NCBI RefSeq assembly: GCF_900119825.1
Contig: NZ_FPKR01000007.1
Coordinates: forward strand, 162,333 to 226,332
DNA from: Chitinimonas taiwanensis DSM 18899
GTDB taxonomy: Bacteria; Pseudomonadota; Gammaproteobacteria; Burkholderiales; Chitinimonadaceae
Direction of reading: 5' to 3'
Length of the DNA: 64,000 nucleotides
The notes beneath the pieces are model-generated. The model had not been told where the DNA came from, did no database searches, and saw nothing but the letters and a program-made list of their open reading frames with translations. Below, piece after piece: positions 44,403-53,554 of the stretch; positions within the stretch are counted from its first letter, which is position 1; every line of letters starts with the position of its first letter. The position numbers were made by a program, and so were the translations under genes.

Positions 44403-45440
44403 ATGAATCGCTCGCTCCTGCTGTCTGTGCTTGGCTCACTCTGCCTGGCTTCCTCTCTTAGCGCCGTGGCCGCTCCCTTGCGCGGGGCTGGCTCGACCTT
44501 CGCCGAACCGCTGTACAAGCAGTGGGGCGAGGCCTATCGCCAGGCTGGCGGCGGCGAGCTCAGCTACGAGGGCGTAGGCTCGGGCGAAGGGGTAAAACGC
44601 GCCGTAGCGCGCGCGGTGGACTTTGGCGGCTCGGACGAGCCGCTCAAGCGTGCGGTGCTGGAGGAACAGGGGCTGCGCCAGTATCCGGTGGCCATGGGGG
44701 CTATCGTGCCGGTAGTGAACCTGCCCGGCGTACCTGCCGGCGCGCTGAAGCTGAATGCCGAAGTGTTGGCCGCCATCTATCTGGGCAATATCCGGCGCTG
44801 GAACGATGCGGCCATCCTGAACCTGAACGAAGAGATCGCCAGCAAGATTCCCGATCTGCCGATTCGGCCGATTGCCCGCGCCGAGAGCTCGGGTACTACC
44901 TTCGCCTTTACCTATTATCTGAATGCACGCGCGCCGGCCTGGCAGAAGACGCGTGGGGTCAGCAAGGAGATGGCTGGTCTGAATGCGGCGCTGGCCAAGG
45001 GTAATGGCGGCGTGGTGGCGCTGAGCAAGAATACGCTCGGTTCGCTCGCCTATATGGAATATGGCCGCGCACTGCGCGAGAAGGCCAATATCGCCCAGCT
45101 GCCCAATCGCTATGGCGTGTTTGTGAAAGCCAGCCCCGAATCCATCCTGGCCGCCGCCAAGTTCGATGCAGAAAAGCTGCTGTATAGCGGCGACCCCGAC
45201 TTCTACCTGCTGCTGGTGGACAACGACACCTATGCGGGCTGGCCCCTCACAACCGCTACCTTTGCCTTGGTCCCGCGCTCGGGCAAGGAGGCGCAGGCTG
45301 TGCTTTCCTTCCTCTATGCGGGCTTCAAGTCGGGCGATGCGGCTGCGCGAGAACTGGGTTATGTACCGCTGAGCGAAAGCATGAAGATTGCGGTGCGCAA
45401 GGCCTGGAGCCGCCAGTACGGCTTCCGCGCCGGCCTGTAA
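44403..45440 (+). CDS. pstS: Phosphate ABC transporter substrate-binding protein PstS
   Basis: A 345-residue periplasmic phosphate-binding protein with signal peptide MNRSLLLSVLGSLCLASSLS and the PstS core: LRGAGSTFAEPLYKQWGEAY, SGEGVKRAVARAVDFGGSDE, and RAESSGTTFAFTYYL. These supply the phosphate-contacting Ser, Asp and Arg residues. A Pho box precedes it. The permease and ATPase genes pstCAB do not follow; a terminator and nadC do. The transporter core must be elsewhere. Confidence 0.94.
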   Translation: MNRSLLLSVLGSLCLASSLSAVAAPLRGAGSTFAEPLYKQWGEAYRQAGGGELSYEGVGSGEGVKRAVARAVDFGGSDEPLKRAVLEEQGLRQYPVAMGAIVPVVNLPGVPAGALKLNAEVLAAIYLGNIRRWNDAAILNLNEEIASKIPDLPIRPIARAESSGTTFAFTYYLNARAPAWQKTRGVSKEMAGLNAALAKGNGGVVALSKNTLGSLAYMEYGRALREKANIAQLPNRYGVFVKASPESILAAAKFDAEKLLYSGDPDFYLLLVDNDTYAGWPLTTATFALVPRSGKEAQAVLSFLYAGFKSGDAAARELGYVPLSESMKIAVRKAWSRQYGFRAGL

Positions 45441-45583
45441 GTGCTGCGTTTTGTCGGGTGACATTGCCATCCAGTCCAGCCAGCCGGCATTTCGTCGCAG
45501 CTGTCACGACAATTTAGCCTGTGCACTTTAGCCTGACGCTCGCAATGTTGATCTCCCCTGAAATACGTTGCGTATTCATTCAC

Positions 45584-45608
45584 ACGCCGGCCCTGCGCCG
45601 GCGTTTTT
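45584..45608 (+). terminator. Terminator between pstS and nadC
   Basis: ACGCCGGC pairs with GCCGGCGT around CCTGC, followed by TTTT. It lies just upstream of nadC. Confidence 0.8.
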
Positions 45609-45655
45609 CTTGGCCGGGTTACAATGCCCGCTTCATCGATAGCCGATCATCCACC

Positions 45656-46513
45656 ATGTCTTTGCCCGCTGCCCACCTGATTGCCCAACACGTTGCCACC
45701 GCCCTGGCAGAAGACATCGGCCGTGCCGACTGGACCGCCATGCTGATTGCGCCCGAGCGCATGGGGCGTGCCACCGTATTGCTGCGTGAAGACGCGGTGT
45801 TGTGCGGTCAGGCTTGGTTTGACGAGTGCTTCCGCCAGGTTGATCCGCAGGTAACGGTGCGCTGGCTGGTGGCCGAGGGCGCGCTACTGCCGGCCAATAC
45901 CGTGTTGTGCGAAATCGTCGGTCCGGCGCGGGCGCTACTGACGGCCGAGCGCAGCGCATTGAACTTCCTGCAGACCTTGTCGGCCGTGGCCAGCGAAACC
46001 CGACGCTATGTGGATGCCGTGGCCGGCACGCGCGCCAAGATTCACGACACGCGCAAGACCTTGCCGGGTCTGCGCCTGGCGCAGAAATACGCGGTCACTG
46101 TGGGTGGCGGGGAGAACCAGCGCATCGGTCTGTACGACGGCATTCTGATCAAGGAAAACCATATCGCCGCCGCAGGCAGCATCGCTGCCGTGATGCAAGC
46201 AGCGCTGACACTGGCGCCGGCCGAGGTGAGCATACAGATCGAGGTGGAGAACCTCGCAGAGCTCGACGAGGCGCTGGCCGCCGGTGCGCGCTCGGTCCTG
46301 CTCGACAATATGAGCTTGGATGATATGCGCACGGCCGTGCAGCGCAGTGCCGGTAAGGCGTTGCTGGAAGCCAGCGGTGGGGTGGATAGGCAGAGCGTGC
46401 GCGCGATTGCCGAGACCGGTGTCGACCGGATCTCGATCGGCAAGCTGACCAAGGATGTGCAGGCCATCGATCTATCGATGCGCTTTGCCTTTGGCGACGA
46501 CTGCGCGCGATAA
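45656..46513 (+). CDS. nadC: Nicotinate-nucleotide pyrophosphorylase (carboxylating)
   Basis: A 285-residue quinolinate phosphoribosyltransferase. It makes nicotinate mononucleotide from quinolinate and PRPP in NAD synthesis. Hallmarks are [13 protein letters not shown] (98-110), [11 protein letters not shown] (130-140), KENHI and [13 protein letters not shown], then SVLLDNMS and LEASGGV. I chose ATG 45656, where the family alignment begins; a longer frame upstream has no support. nadE lies about 5 kb away on the other strand. Confidence 0.96.
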   Translation: MSLPAAHLIAQHVATALAEDIGRADWTAMLIAPERMGRATVLLREDAVLCGQAWFDECFRQVDPQVTVRWLVAEGALLPANTVLCEIVGPARALLTAERSALNFLQTLSAVASETRRYVDAVAGTRAKIHDTRKTLPGLRLAQKYAVTVGGGENQRIGLYDGILIKENHIAAAGSIAAVMQAALTLAPAEVSIQIEVENLAELDEALAAGARSVLLDNMSLDDMRTAVQRSAGKALLEASGGVDRQSVRAIAETGVDRISIGKLTKDVQAIDLSMRFAFGDDCAR

Positions 46514-46599
46514 GTGGCTGCGCAGCGGGGCGGAGGAAGTCGCAAGTATCTGGGGGGCGATGCTGGCGCGGATGGGCTATTGGCAAGCTGTTGTGGGAT

Positions 46600-47355
46600 C
46601 TAGTCGTCCGCTGCGCCGTACTTGCGCCACAGGGGGGCCAGCACGCCCGCCGCGCGCATCCTACGCAGCAGGGTATTGATCTCCTCCACACTCGGACGTA
46701 TGCCCTGGCGCAGGATGATGGTGTGCGCGTATTCCTGATCCTTGCGCTCGGAGATCAATAATTGCTCGCGCAGGGCAGGGTGGCGCTTCAGATAAATGGC
46801 CAGATAGGCCTCGGTGACCACCGCGATATCGCCGCGCCCGGCCAGCAGTAGCTTCAGGGTCGATGCATTGTCATTGCTGAACGACATGCGGAAGTGCTTG
46901 CGTAAATAACTGGCGTCGTTCTTAAAGCCGGCAAAGCCATAGTGATAGCCGAGCATGCCTATCATGCGTTTGCCAGCCAGATCATCAAAGAAGCGCTGAT
47001 CCCGCCCAGCCTGAGCCAACGCCACATAGACCTCGCCACCACGCAGATAGACCTCGGACGCCACTACTGGTCGTTTACCCCAGCCCCAGGCCAGGTTGTC
47101 GAAGCTGGACATATCGTACTTACCCGCATCGAAGTCTTGGAAACGGCGCACCGTACCAGTGGCGACCGGCACAAAGCGGTACTCGCTCTGGAAGGCATTC
47201 ATCAACTCGAGCAATTCCACGTGCAGGCTCTCGCCCGCAACCGTCTGGCGCTTCTCGATATAGGGCGGAAATTCCGCCACCCCCACGCGTACCAGCTGCG
47301 TGGCGAGGGCAAAGGGCTGAATCAGTACGGCAAGCAGGAAGAGCCAGTGGTGCAT
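46600..47355 (-). CDS. Periplasmic family-3 solute-binding protein
   Basis: A 251-residue protein with signal peptide MHHWLFLLAVLIQPFALA and a family-3 domain starting VRVGVAEFPPYIEKRQTVAG. It contains YDMSSFDNLAWGW and a C-terminal LRRMRAAGVLAPLWRKYG, both usual for amino-acid-type binding proteins. It is alone, convergent with nadC and divergent from comEA. Like the protein at 6094-6819 it has no transporter genes nearby. The ligand is unknown. Confidence 0.82.
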   Translation of the reverse strand: MHHWLFLLAVLIQPFALATQLVRVGVAEFPPYIEKRQTVAGESLHVELLELMNAFQSEYRFVPVATGTVRRFQDFDAGKYDMSSFDNLAWGWGKRPVVASEVYLRGGEVYVALAQAGRDQRFFDDLAGKRMIGMLGYHYGFAGFKNDASYLRKHFRMSFSNDNASTLKLLLAGRGDIAVVTEAYLAIYLKRHPALREQLLISERKDQEYAHTIILRQGIRPSVEEINTLLRRMRAAGVLAPLWRKYGAADD

Positions 47356-47585
47356 GGAGCAATGCTTACTAGGTTGATGTGGCTTTACTGTAGCAGTGGC
47401 CGGAAGGCTTGGCATGCTTGCCGCTGAGCCGCCAAGGACTGCTTTGCTTCCAGGGCTAGCTTTGCACGCCCTGTCGCCAGGCTCGTGAATACGGGGCCGC
47501 GGGCTAGTATTCCCACCGCGCCATGCCACCAGCGCGCCGTCCGCTTCGGCTTGAAAAGCACTACGCCAAGGCCTAGCTTGCTTGG

Positions 47586-47602
47586 GCGGAATATATTTCC
47601 GC
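47586..47602. promoter_or_regulatory. Palindrome upstream of comEA
   Basis: GCGGAA-TATAT-TTCCGC is a perfect 6-bp inverted repeat 41 nt before the comEA start. The AT centre resembles a -10 box, so it could be a promoter-operator. Nothing else was assigned in 47356-47643. Confidence 0.4.
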
Positions 47603-47643
47603 ACCGGATATACCAAGCACCATAAACTCAGGAGGACGTTGCA

Positions 47644-47952
47644 ATGAAAGCACTGCTAGCCAGCACCCTGGCCGCCCTGGCCTTACTCGCCCTGCCGGCC
47701 CAGGCTGTCGTCAACATCAACACCGCCAATGCCACTGAACTCGAGGCACTGCCCGGCATCGGCGCCAAGAAGGCGCAAGCCATCGTTGAATACCGCACCA
47801 AAAACGGGCCTTTCAAGTCAGTGGAAGACCTGGAGAAGGTCAACGGCATCGGCAAGGCCATGGTTGAGAAGCTGCGTAAGGAGGCGAGTGTGAGTGGTGG
47901 CGCCAAGCCAGTCGCAAAGCCCGCCCAGGCGGCGAAGGCGGTAAAGCCCTAG
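47644..47952 (+). CDS. comEA: ComEA-like helix-hairpin-helix DNA-binding protein
   Basis: A 102-residue exported protein: signal peptide MKALLASTLAALALLALPAQA, then two helix-hairpin-helix motifs (LPGIGAKKAQAIVEY and VNGIGKAMVEKL), then a Lys/Ala/Pro-rich tail. Small periplasmic ComEA proteins bind incoming DNA in natural transformation of Gram-negative bacteria. AGGAGG precedes the ATG. It is monocistronic with a strong terminator. It suggests natural competence but does not prove it. Confidence 0.92.
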   Translation: MKALLASTLAALALLALPAQAVVNINTANATELEALPGIGAKKAQAIVEYRTKNGPFKSVEDLEKVNGIGKAMVEKLRKEASVSGGAKPVAKPAQAAKAVKP

Positions 47953-47965
47953 TTTCATCCTTCTT

Positions 47966-48000
47966 ACAACAAACCCCGCTTGGCGGGGTTTGTTGTTTTT
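47966..48000 (+). terminator. Terminator after comEA
   Basis: A 14-bp stem built on AAACCCCGC / GCGGGGTTT with loop TTG is followed by a T-run. Confidence 0.9.
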
Positions 48001-48315
48001 GAGTATCGCCTAAATGAGGTATGTGTATTTATTTATCAAAGCCTTGCTTGTACTTTGCTTCTATCTTGACGTTGTTTTTTGACAACGCTGTTGGCAAGAT
48101 TGTTGCAAATCTGTATCGAGCAATTGCTAGTAATGCGAGCTTGTAAGTAGGATCAAACAAGTATCTCGATCAGCGACAGCAAAGGTTTAGTGGCACAAAA
48201 AATGCTGTTCGAGGGCGCGTCTGATCGGCGCATCAGGATGGACGCTGTCGATACCCATACAAATTGGACGGCAGCGGCCATCAAACATTGACTTACTGTT
48301 GGGGAGATCACTCGA
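48001..48315 (+). promoter_or_regulatory. AT-rich upstream region of the TonB-dependent receptor gene
   Basis: No gene is seen in this 315-bp stretch. It holds a 6-bp hairpin CGTTGT / ACAACG (48070-48087) and a possible promoter TTGGCA - 17 nt - TATCGA (48091-48119). The leader after it would be about 190 nt, long enough for RNA-level control, but no known riboswitch was recognised. Confidence 0.35.
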
Positions 48316-51090
48316 ATGAGGATCAAGCAGCTTGCATATGCAATTGGGATGATCGGCTTCGTAGGTTCGGCTGGTATGGCTCACGCTGCGGACGAAGTGC
48401 AGAAGGCGGAGAAGATTGAAATCACCGGCTCGAGCATTAAGCGTATCGCTAAAGAAGGCGCACTCCCGGTTCAGGTTGTCACTCGTGATGACATCGCGCG
48501 CACCGGCGCAACTAGCACTGAACAGCTATTGCAGAATTTGACCGCGGTATCCACTTCGGGTGCCATCCAGGGGGCTACCGGTGCCGGGTCGTCAACGTAC
48601 GGTCTGTCATCTGTTTCGCTGCGTGGTCTGGAAAGTGATCGTACGCTGGTCCTGGTCAATGGCCGTCGCGTCGCTGCATTTGCTGGTGGCGGTGGTGCAA
48701 CAGTGAATGTGAATGCTATCCCTCTTGCTGCGATTGAGCGTATTGAGGTTCTGAAGGATGGCGCTTCCGGTGTTTATGGTTCAGATGCAATCGCTGGCGT
48801 GGTTAACTTCATTCTGACGAAGAACTACCAAGGTCTGGAGATCGAAGGTCAAACGGGTCAGCCAACCCGTAGCGGTGGTGGTGATACGAACAAAGTTGCT
48901 TTAGTCGGCGGCTTTGGTGACATCAATGAGAATGGTTTCAATATCACCCTATCGGCTTCCTATGAGAAGGAAAAGACGCTTAAAGCGGCAGACCGTGAAT
49001 TTGCTAAGTCGGGTAATCGCTTTCCGTATTTTGTAAATGGCGCTACTGGCCAAGGTAATATCGAAGGGGTATTTACTGAGAGCACCGGTGTAGGCTCTGC
49101 TGGTACGCAGCATCCGACTTTGTGGGGTACTTCTCCAGGCACTGGTTATGGTAACCCATTGGCGGGTAGCAATAATTGTGAGGCTCAGCAGATGTTTTTG
49201 GCTGGCAACACTTCCAAGGGCGGAAAATACTGTGCTTTTGATAGCGCGCCTTTCGTTGGTTTGATTCCAGATCGTGAGCTGCTGAACTTCTCTGGTAATT
49301 TCACTCTAAAGCTGACGGAGAATGCTGAGCTGTTTGCGGATGCTTTGTATTCGAAGAGCATCGTGAAGCAGGCCTATCAGGCTAACCCAATTCGAGAGAG
49401 TTTCCTTGAAACCGATTCTCTTTTTGCAGAGCAGGGTGTGTCGAATGCGCTTTTATTCCGACCAACTAACCCTAATTACCAGATTGCAGCCGATTACCTG
49501 AATTCGATCGGTGCAGGGGCATTGGTAGGGCAGACGTTGGCAGTCACTTCTCGTACTTTGGGGTTTGGTGGCCGGGCTAACAAGGATACGGCTGAGCAGA
49601 CACGCTTTGTTGCAGGGGTCCGCGGTCTAATCGCAGATCAAGACTATGAGCTTGCTTACTCGAAGAATGAGAGCAAGACGGATGGTGTAGTCACTGATGG
49701 TTACTTCTCGCAGGTTAAATACGTCAAGATCATCAATGATGCCAATAATTGGAATCCATGGGCCGCTGATGGCTTGGGGAATGACGCGCTGAAAGCCGCA
49801 TTGAAGGAGGCCGCCTATACAGGTGGTACCCTAAAAGCTAAGTCTTCCAGTGACGTGGTAGACGGTAAGCTGAGTGGTGAATTGTTTGCGTTCGGCGATT
49901 CTTCCGTCATGTACGCTGCTGGTGGCCAGTGGCGTAAGGAGGAGTACGTAACTAATCCAAGTCCAGCGCTGGAAACCGGTGATATCGCAGGCTTGGGTGG
50001 CTCTGTGCCTCCTGTGAATCGTGATCGTAAAGTCACAGCTGCATTTGGCGAGGTAATCATCCCCGTTACGAAGCAAATTGAGGGTGGTCTCGCTATCCGC
50101 CACGATCGTTATAACGATGTAGGCAATTCCACAAACTACAAGGCTAGTTTGCGTTGGCAGCCTGTGCCGAGCTTCTTGGCTCGCGTTTCCGCAGGTACAG
50201 GGTTCCGCGCGCCAACTCTGACGGATCTTTGGCAGCCTCAAAGTACTGGTAGCTCTGAGCAGTTTGATGATCCGTTGACCGGATTGAAAGATCTGCAAGT
50301 TACGTCTTTGACCGGCGGTAATCCGAAGTTGAAGCCGGAAGAATCTCAGCAATGGTCCTTGGGTGTCGTTTTTGCGCCGAATGGTAGTTTCTCGGCTGCA
50401 GTTGATCTGTTCAGTATTCAAATTGACGACATCATTGCGACTCCCTCTGCGCAAGAAGTAGTTTCTGGCTTCCGTGCCGGGAACTCGGCCTATCTGGATA
50501 AGGTAACAGTTACTCAGACGGGCGATATTAGTGGTATCACTCAGACCATTGGTAACTACGGCCGGGCCAAAGTACGCGGTGTGGATTTGGACATGAACTA
50601 TGCTCGCAACTTCTTCTTTGGCAAGATGAAGTTTGCTTTAGCTGGTACTTACATGACCAAGTTTGACCAAACTAGTCCGGGTGGAGAGGTTTCGCACAAG
50701 GTCGGTACTACCGTAAATGCGGATGGTACGCCTGTGCTTGGGGCTGATGGCGGTGGCGTCATTCTGCGCTGGAAGCACTCTCTCTCTGCGAACTGGAGTC
50801 GTGGTGGTTGGGGCGCTGGCGTAACTCAGAACTTCTACAAGGGTTATCGTGATAGTGATGACCTTTTGGGTAATCCACACTACGTCCCCAGTCAGTCCAC
50901 TTTTGACCTGAATGCCTCGTATACCGGTATCAAGGGTCTCAAGCTCGGGTTGGGGGTTAAGAATGTTCTGGATGACGAGCCGCCGGTTTATATTCCGGTT
51001 AGTAACCAGTTCCAATATGGTTATGACATCAGCCAGTATGATCCACGTGCGCGCTTCGTTTATTTGACAGCGGGCTATAAATTCTGGTGA
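48316..51090 (+). CDS. TonB-dependent outer-membrane receptor
   Basis: A 924-residue receptor. The signal peptide ends MAHAADEV. A TonB-box-like KIEITGSSIKR leads to a plug domain (LPVQVVTRDDIARTGATSTEQLLQNL; ERIEVLKDGASGVYGSDAIAGVVNFIL). A 22-strand-type barrel ends with the terminal aromatic signature FVYLTAGYKFW. This subgroup carries large substrates such as oligosaccharides or peptides in other proteobacteria; no ligand can be named here. GC content is clearly lower than in flanking genes (about 45% in a sampled 60 bases at 49441). It is monocistronic. Confidence 0.93.
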   Translation: MRIKQLAYAIGMIGFVGSAGMAHAADEVQKAEKIEITGSSIKRIAKEGALPVQVVTRDDIARTGATSTEQLLQNLTAVSTSGAIQGATGAGSSTYGLSSVSLRGLESDRTLVLVNGRRVAAFAGGGGATVNVNAIPLAAIERIEVLKDGASGVYGSDAIAGVVNFILTKNYQGLEIEGQTGQPTRSGGGDTNKVALVGGFGDINENGFNITLSASYEKEKTLKAADREFAKSGNRFPYFVNGATGQGNIEGVFTESTGVGSAGTQHPTLWGTSPGTGYGNPLAGSNNCEAQQMFLAGNTSKGGKYCAFDSAPFVGLIPDRELLNFSGNFTLKLTENAELFADALYSKSIVKQAYQANPIRESFLETDSLFAEQGVSNALLFRPTNPNYQIAADYLNSIGAGALVGQTLAVTSRTLGFGGRANKDTAEQTRFVAGVRGLIADQDYELAYSKNESKTDGVVTDGYFSQVKYVKIINDANNWNPWAADGLGNDALKAALKEAAYTGGTLKAKSSSDVVDGKLSGELFAFGDSSVMYAAGGQWRKEEYVTNPSPALETGDIAGLGGSVPPVNRDRKVTAAFGEVIIPVTKQIEGGLAIRHDRYNDVGNSTNYKASLRWQPVPSFLARVSAGTGFRAPTLTDLWQPQSTGSSEQFDDPLTGLKDLQVTSLTGGNPKLKPEESQQWSLGVVFAPNGSFSAAVDLFSIQIDDIIATPSAQEVVSGFRAGNSAYLDKVTVTQTGDISGITQTIGNYGRAKVRGVDLDMNYARNFFFGKMKFALAGTYMTKFDQTSPGGEVSHKVGTTVNADGTPVLGADGGGVILRWKHSLSANWSRGGWGAGVTQNFYKGYRDSDDLLGNPHYVPSQSTFDLNASYTGIKGLKLGLGVKNVLDDEPPVYIPVSNQFQYGYDISQYDPRARFVYLTAGYKFW

Positions 51091-51110
51091 TTTAGAACAG
51101 GTTGGCTAGT

Positions 51111-51147
51111 AAAAGAAAACCCGCGATTTCGCGGGTTTTCTTTTTTT
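51111..51147. terminator. Terminator between the TonB-dependent receptor and nadE
   Basis: A 10-bp-plus stem with arms GAAAACCCGCG / CGCGGGTTTTC, A-run before and a long T-run after. It can act in both directions between the convergent genes. Confidence 0.92.
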
Positions 51148-52761
51148 CTACTCTAGGTACGCGTTGGTAATCGGATACCGCCAATCCCGCCCAAATCCAC
51201 GCGGGGTGATGCGCGCACCCACCGCCGCCTGACGGCGTTTGTATTCATTCACCTTCAGCAGCTTGACCACGCGCAGCACATCGGCCTCGGTAAAGCCGGC
51301 GGCGATGATGTCGGCGATGGATTGGTTGTCTTCCACATAGCGCGCCATGATGGCATCGAGGATGTCATAGGGCGGCAGGCTGTCCTGGTCGACCTGATCT
51401 TCGCGCAGCTCGGCCGACGGCGGGCGGGCGATGATGCGCTCGGGAATAATGGCCTGCAGGCTGTTGCGGTAAGTGGAGAGCTGGTAGACCAAGGTCTTGG
51501 CAATATCCTTTAGCACGGCATAGCCGCCCGCCATATCGCCATACAGCGTTGCATAGCCGGTCGTCATCTCCGATTTATTACCGGTGGTTAGCACGAGGCG
51601 GCCAGTCTTGTTGGAGAGCGCCATCAGGATCACGCCGCGAATGCGCGACTGCAGATTCTCTTCCGTGGTGTCGGCGGCCAGGCCGGCGAATTGCGGTGCC
51701 AGCGCGGTGGTGAAGGCCTCGTACATGGGTTCGATGCTGATTTCGTCGTACTGAACGCCGAGGCGGGCGACCATATCGCGCGAATCGTCCAGGCTGATCT
51801 GTGCGGTGTAACGCGAGGGCATCATGACGGCGCGCACCCGATCGGCGCCCAGTGCGTCAACGGCGATGGCCAAGGTTAGTGCCGAGTCGATACCGCCGGA
51901 GAGGCCGATGATTACGCCGGGGAAGCGGTTCTTGTTGATGTAATCGCGCGTGGCCAGAACGAGCGCCTGGTAGACGCCCGCTTCGCGATTTGGTGTGGCG
52001 TGAATTTCGCTGCGCGCCAGATCGCCTTCCACAAAGTTGAGCATGGCAAGATCGGGGGCAAAGCTCGGCGATTTGGCGACAACCTCCCCCTGTTTGTTCA
52101 TGGCGAAGCTGGCGCCGTCGAACACCAGCTCATCCTGTCCGCCCACCCAGTTGCAATAAACGATAGGCAGGCCGGTTTCTTCCGCACGCTGGCGAACAAT
52201 CTCTTCGCGTACCGCTTCCTTGCCTAGGTGATACGGGGAGGCGTTCGGTACCAGCAAAATCTGCGCACCCTGCTCGGCCGCTTCTGCAGCCGGCTCCAGG
52301 TGCCAGATATCCTCACAGATCAGCACGCCCACCTGCACTGTGCTGCCATCATGGCAGCGCTGTTCGAACACGCAGCTGTGGGCGCCGGGTGTGAAATAGC
52401 GGCACTCATCGAATACCTCGTTATTCGGCAACACCATTTTATGGTAACGGGCGACATAGTTGCCGTCGCGCACCACCGTCACGGCATTGAAGCGCTCCTC
52501 GCCCAATTGCTGTGGATGGCCGACCACGACGGTAATCCCATCGGCTACATCCAGGATGCGATCCAATTGCACATTGCAGGCGGCATAGAAGCTCGGGCGC
52601 AGTAGCAGGTCTTCGGGTGGGTAGCCGGAAATGGCCAGCTCTGGCACTAGCAGGATGTCGGCGCCATCGGCGCGGGCCTGCTGCATCAGGGCGATGATTT
52701 GATCGGTATTGCCGGCGAGGTCGCCGACGGTAGCATTGAACTGGGCAAGCGCAATTTTCAT
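51148..52761 (-). CDS. nadE: Glutamine-dependent NAD+ synthase
   Basis: A 537-residue two-domain enzyme. The N-terminal nitrilase-type glutaminase has the triad Glu41 (VPELAISGYP), Lys108 (YHKMVLPN) and Cys149 (VLICEDIW). The C-terminal synthetase has the pyrophosphatase loop GLSGGIDSALTLA near residue 286. It converts nicotinate adenine dinucleotide to NAD+ using ammonia channelled from glutamine. It ends directly at the shared terminator with the receptor gene. Confidence 0.96.
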   Translation of the reverse strand: MKIALAQFNATVGDLAGNTDQIIALMQQARADGADILLVPELAISGYPPEDLLLRPSFYAACNVQLDRILDVADGITVVVGHPQQLGEERFNAVTVVRDGNYVARYHKMVLPNNEVFDECRYFTPGAHSCVFEQRCHDGSTVQVGVLICEDIWHLEPAAEAAEQGAQILLVPNASPYHLGKEAVREEIVRQRAEETGLPIVYCNWVGGQDELVFDGASFAMNKQGEVVAKSPSFAPDLAMLNFVEGDLARSEIHATPNREAGVYQALVLATRDYINKNRFPGVIIGLSGGIDSALTLAIAVDALGADRVRAVMMPSRYTAQISLDDSRDMVARLGVQYDEISIEPMYEAFTTALAPQFAGLAADTTEENLQSRIRGVILMALSNKTGRLVLTTGNKSEMTTGYATLYGDMAGGYAVLKDIAKTLVYQLSTYRNSLQAIIPERIIARPPSAELREDQVDQDSLPPYDILDAIMARYVEDNQSIADIIAAGFTEADVLRVVKLLKVNEYKRRQAAVGARITPRGFGRDWRYPITNAYLE

Positions 52762-52837
52762 GATGAGGGTCTGCGTATGGTGGCCGCGGGGCCGAATGGG
52801 GCGATTTTACTCGCGCAGAAATGGACGGCTGCCTGTC

Positions 52838-53554
52838 TTATTTGCCGGCGTAGAGCACAAACATGGCCGGGCGCTTCTTCAGTTCGGGGCGCGGCTTGCT
52901 TTTCCACTGCGCCAGTGGCTGCGAAATCACCAGCTCATCGTCCGTGGTCAGGTCGCGCGCAATGGTCAGCCACGTGCCTGGCTTGCAAGCCTGCAGCGCG
53001 GCATCCAGCATGGCATCGTTGCGGTAGGGGGTTTCGATAAACAGCTGGGCTTCGTCCAGCTTGGCCGAGTCGCGTTCCAATTCGCGCAGCTTGTCCTGGC
53101 GCGGGCCGGTTTCAACGGGCAGATAGCCGTGAAAGCGAAAGCGCTGGCCGCTGGCGCCAGAGGCCATCAAGGCAAGCAGGATGGAGGAGGGGCCCACCAG
53201 CGGTGCAACGCGAATACCTTCCGCGTGCGCAAGTCGCGCCAGCTTGGCGCCGGGGTCGGCCACGCCAGGGCAGCCGGCTTCCGACATTAGGCCCACATCG
53301 TGGCCAGCGCGCAGCGGCGCCAACAAGTTGGCCAGTTCCGTGTCCTTGGTGTGTTCATTCAGTTCGCGCATCTGCAGGCTGGCGATCTGTCGGTCGGGAC
53401 CATAGAGCTTGAGGAAAGCGCGCGCGGTTTTCGGATGCTCGACAATCCAGTGCTCGATACGATTGGCCAGTAGGCGCACATCGGCAGGCAGGATGTTATC
53501 CAGGCGGCCCTCGCCCAATGGGGCGGGAACCAGATACAGGGTGCCGGTCTTCAT
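52838..53554 (-). CDS. SAM-dependent methyltransferase, short RsmI-like (tetrapyrrole methylase fold)
   Basis: A 238-residue protein of the tetrapyrrole-methylase superfamily, related to the 16S rRNA methylase RsmI: GTLYLVPAPLGEG at the start, DVGLMSEAGCPGVADPGAKL in the middle, LVGPSSILLALMASG, and LFIETPYRND. It is some 45 residues shorter than RsmI and lacks its C-terminal region, so it is probably a paralogue with another target. Its start overlaps the maf stop by 4 nt, indicating coupling. The substrate is unproven. Confidence 0.85.
   Translation of the reverse strand: MKTGTLYLVPAPLGEGRLDNILPADVRLLANRIEHWIVEHPKTARAFLKLYGPDRQIASLQMRELNEHTKDTELANLLAPLRAGHDVGLMSEAGCPGVADPGAKLARLAHAEGIRVAPLVGPSSILLALMASGASGQRFRFHGYLPVETGPRQDKLRELERDSAKLDEAQLFIETPYRNDAMLDAALQACKPGTWLTIARDLTTDDELVISQPLAQWKSKPRPELKKRPAMFVLYAGK

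Noticed and set aside
48120..48315. Possible riboswitch in the long leader of the TonB-dependent receptor
   Set aside because: No cobalamin, TPP or other known riboswitch core was recognised by eye; only a simple hairpin further upstream.
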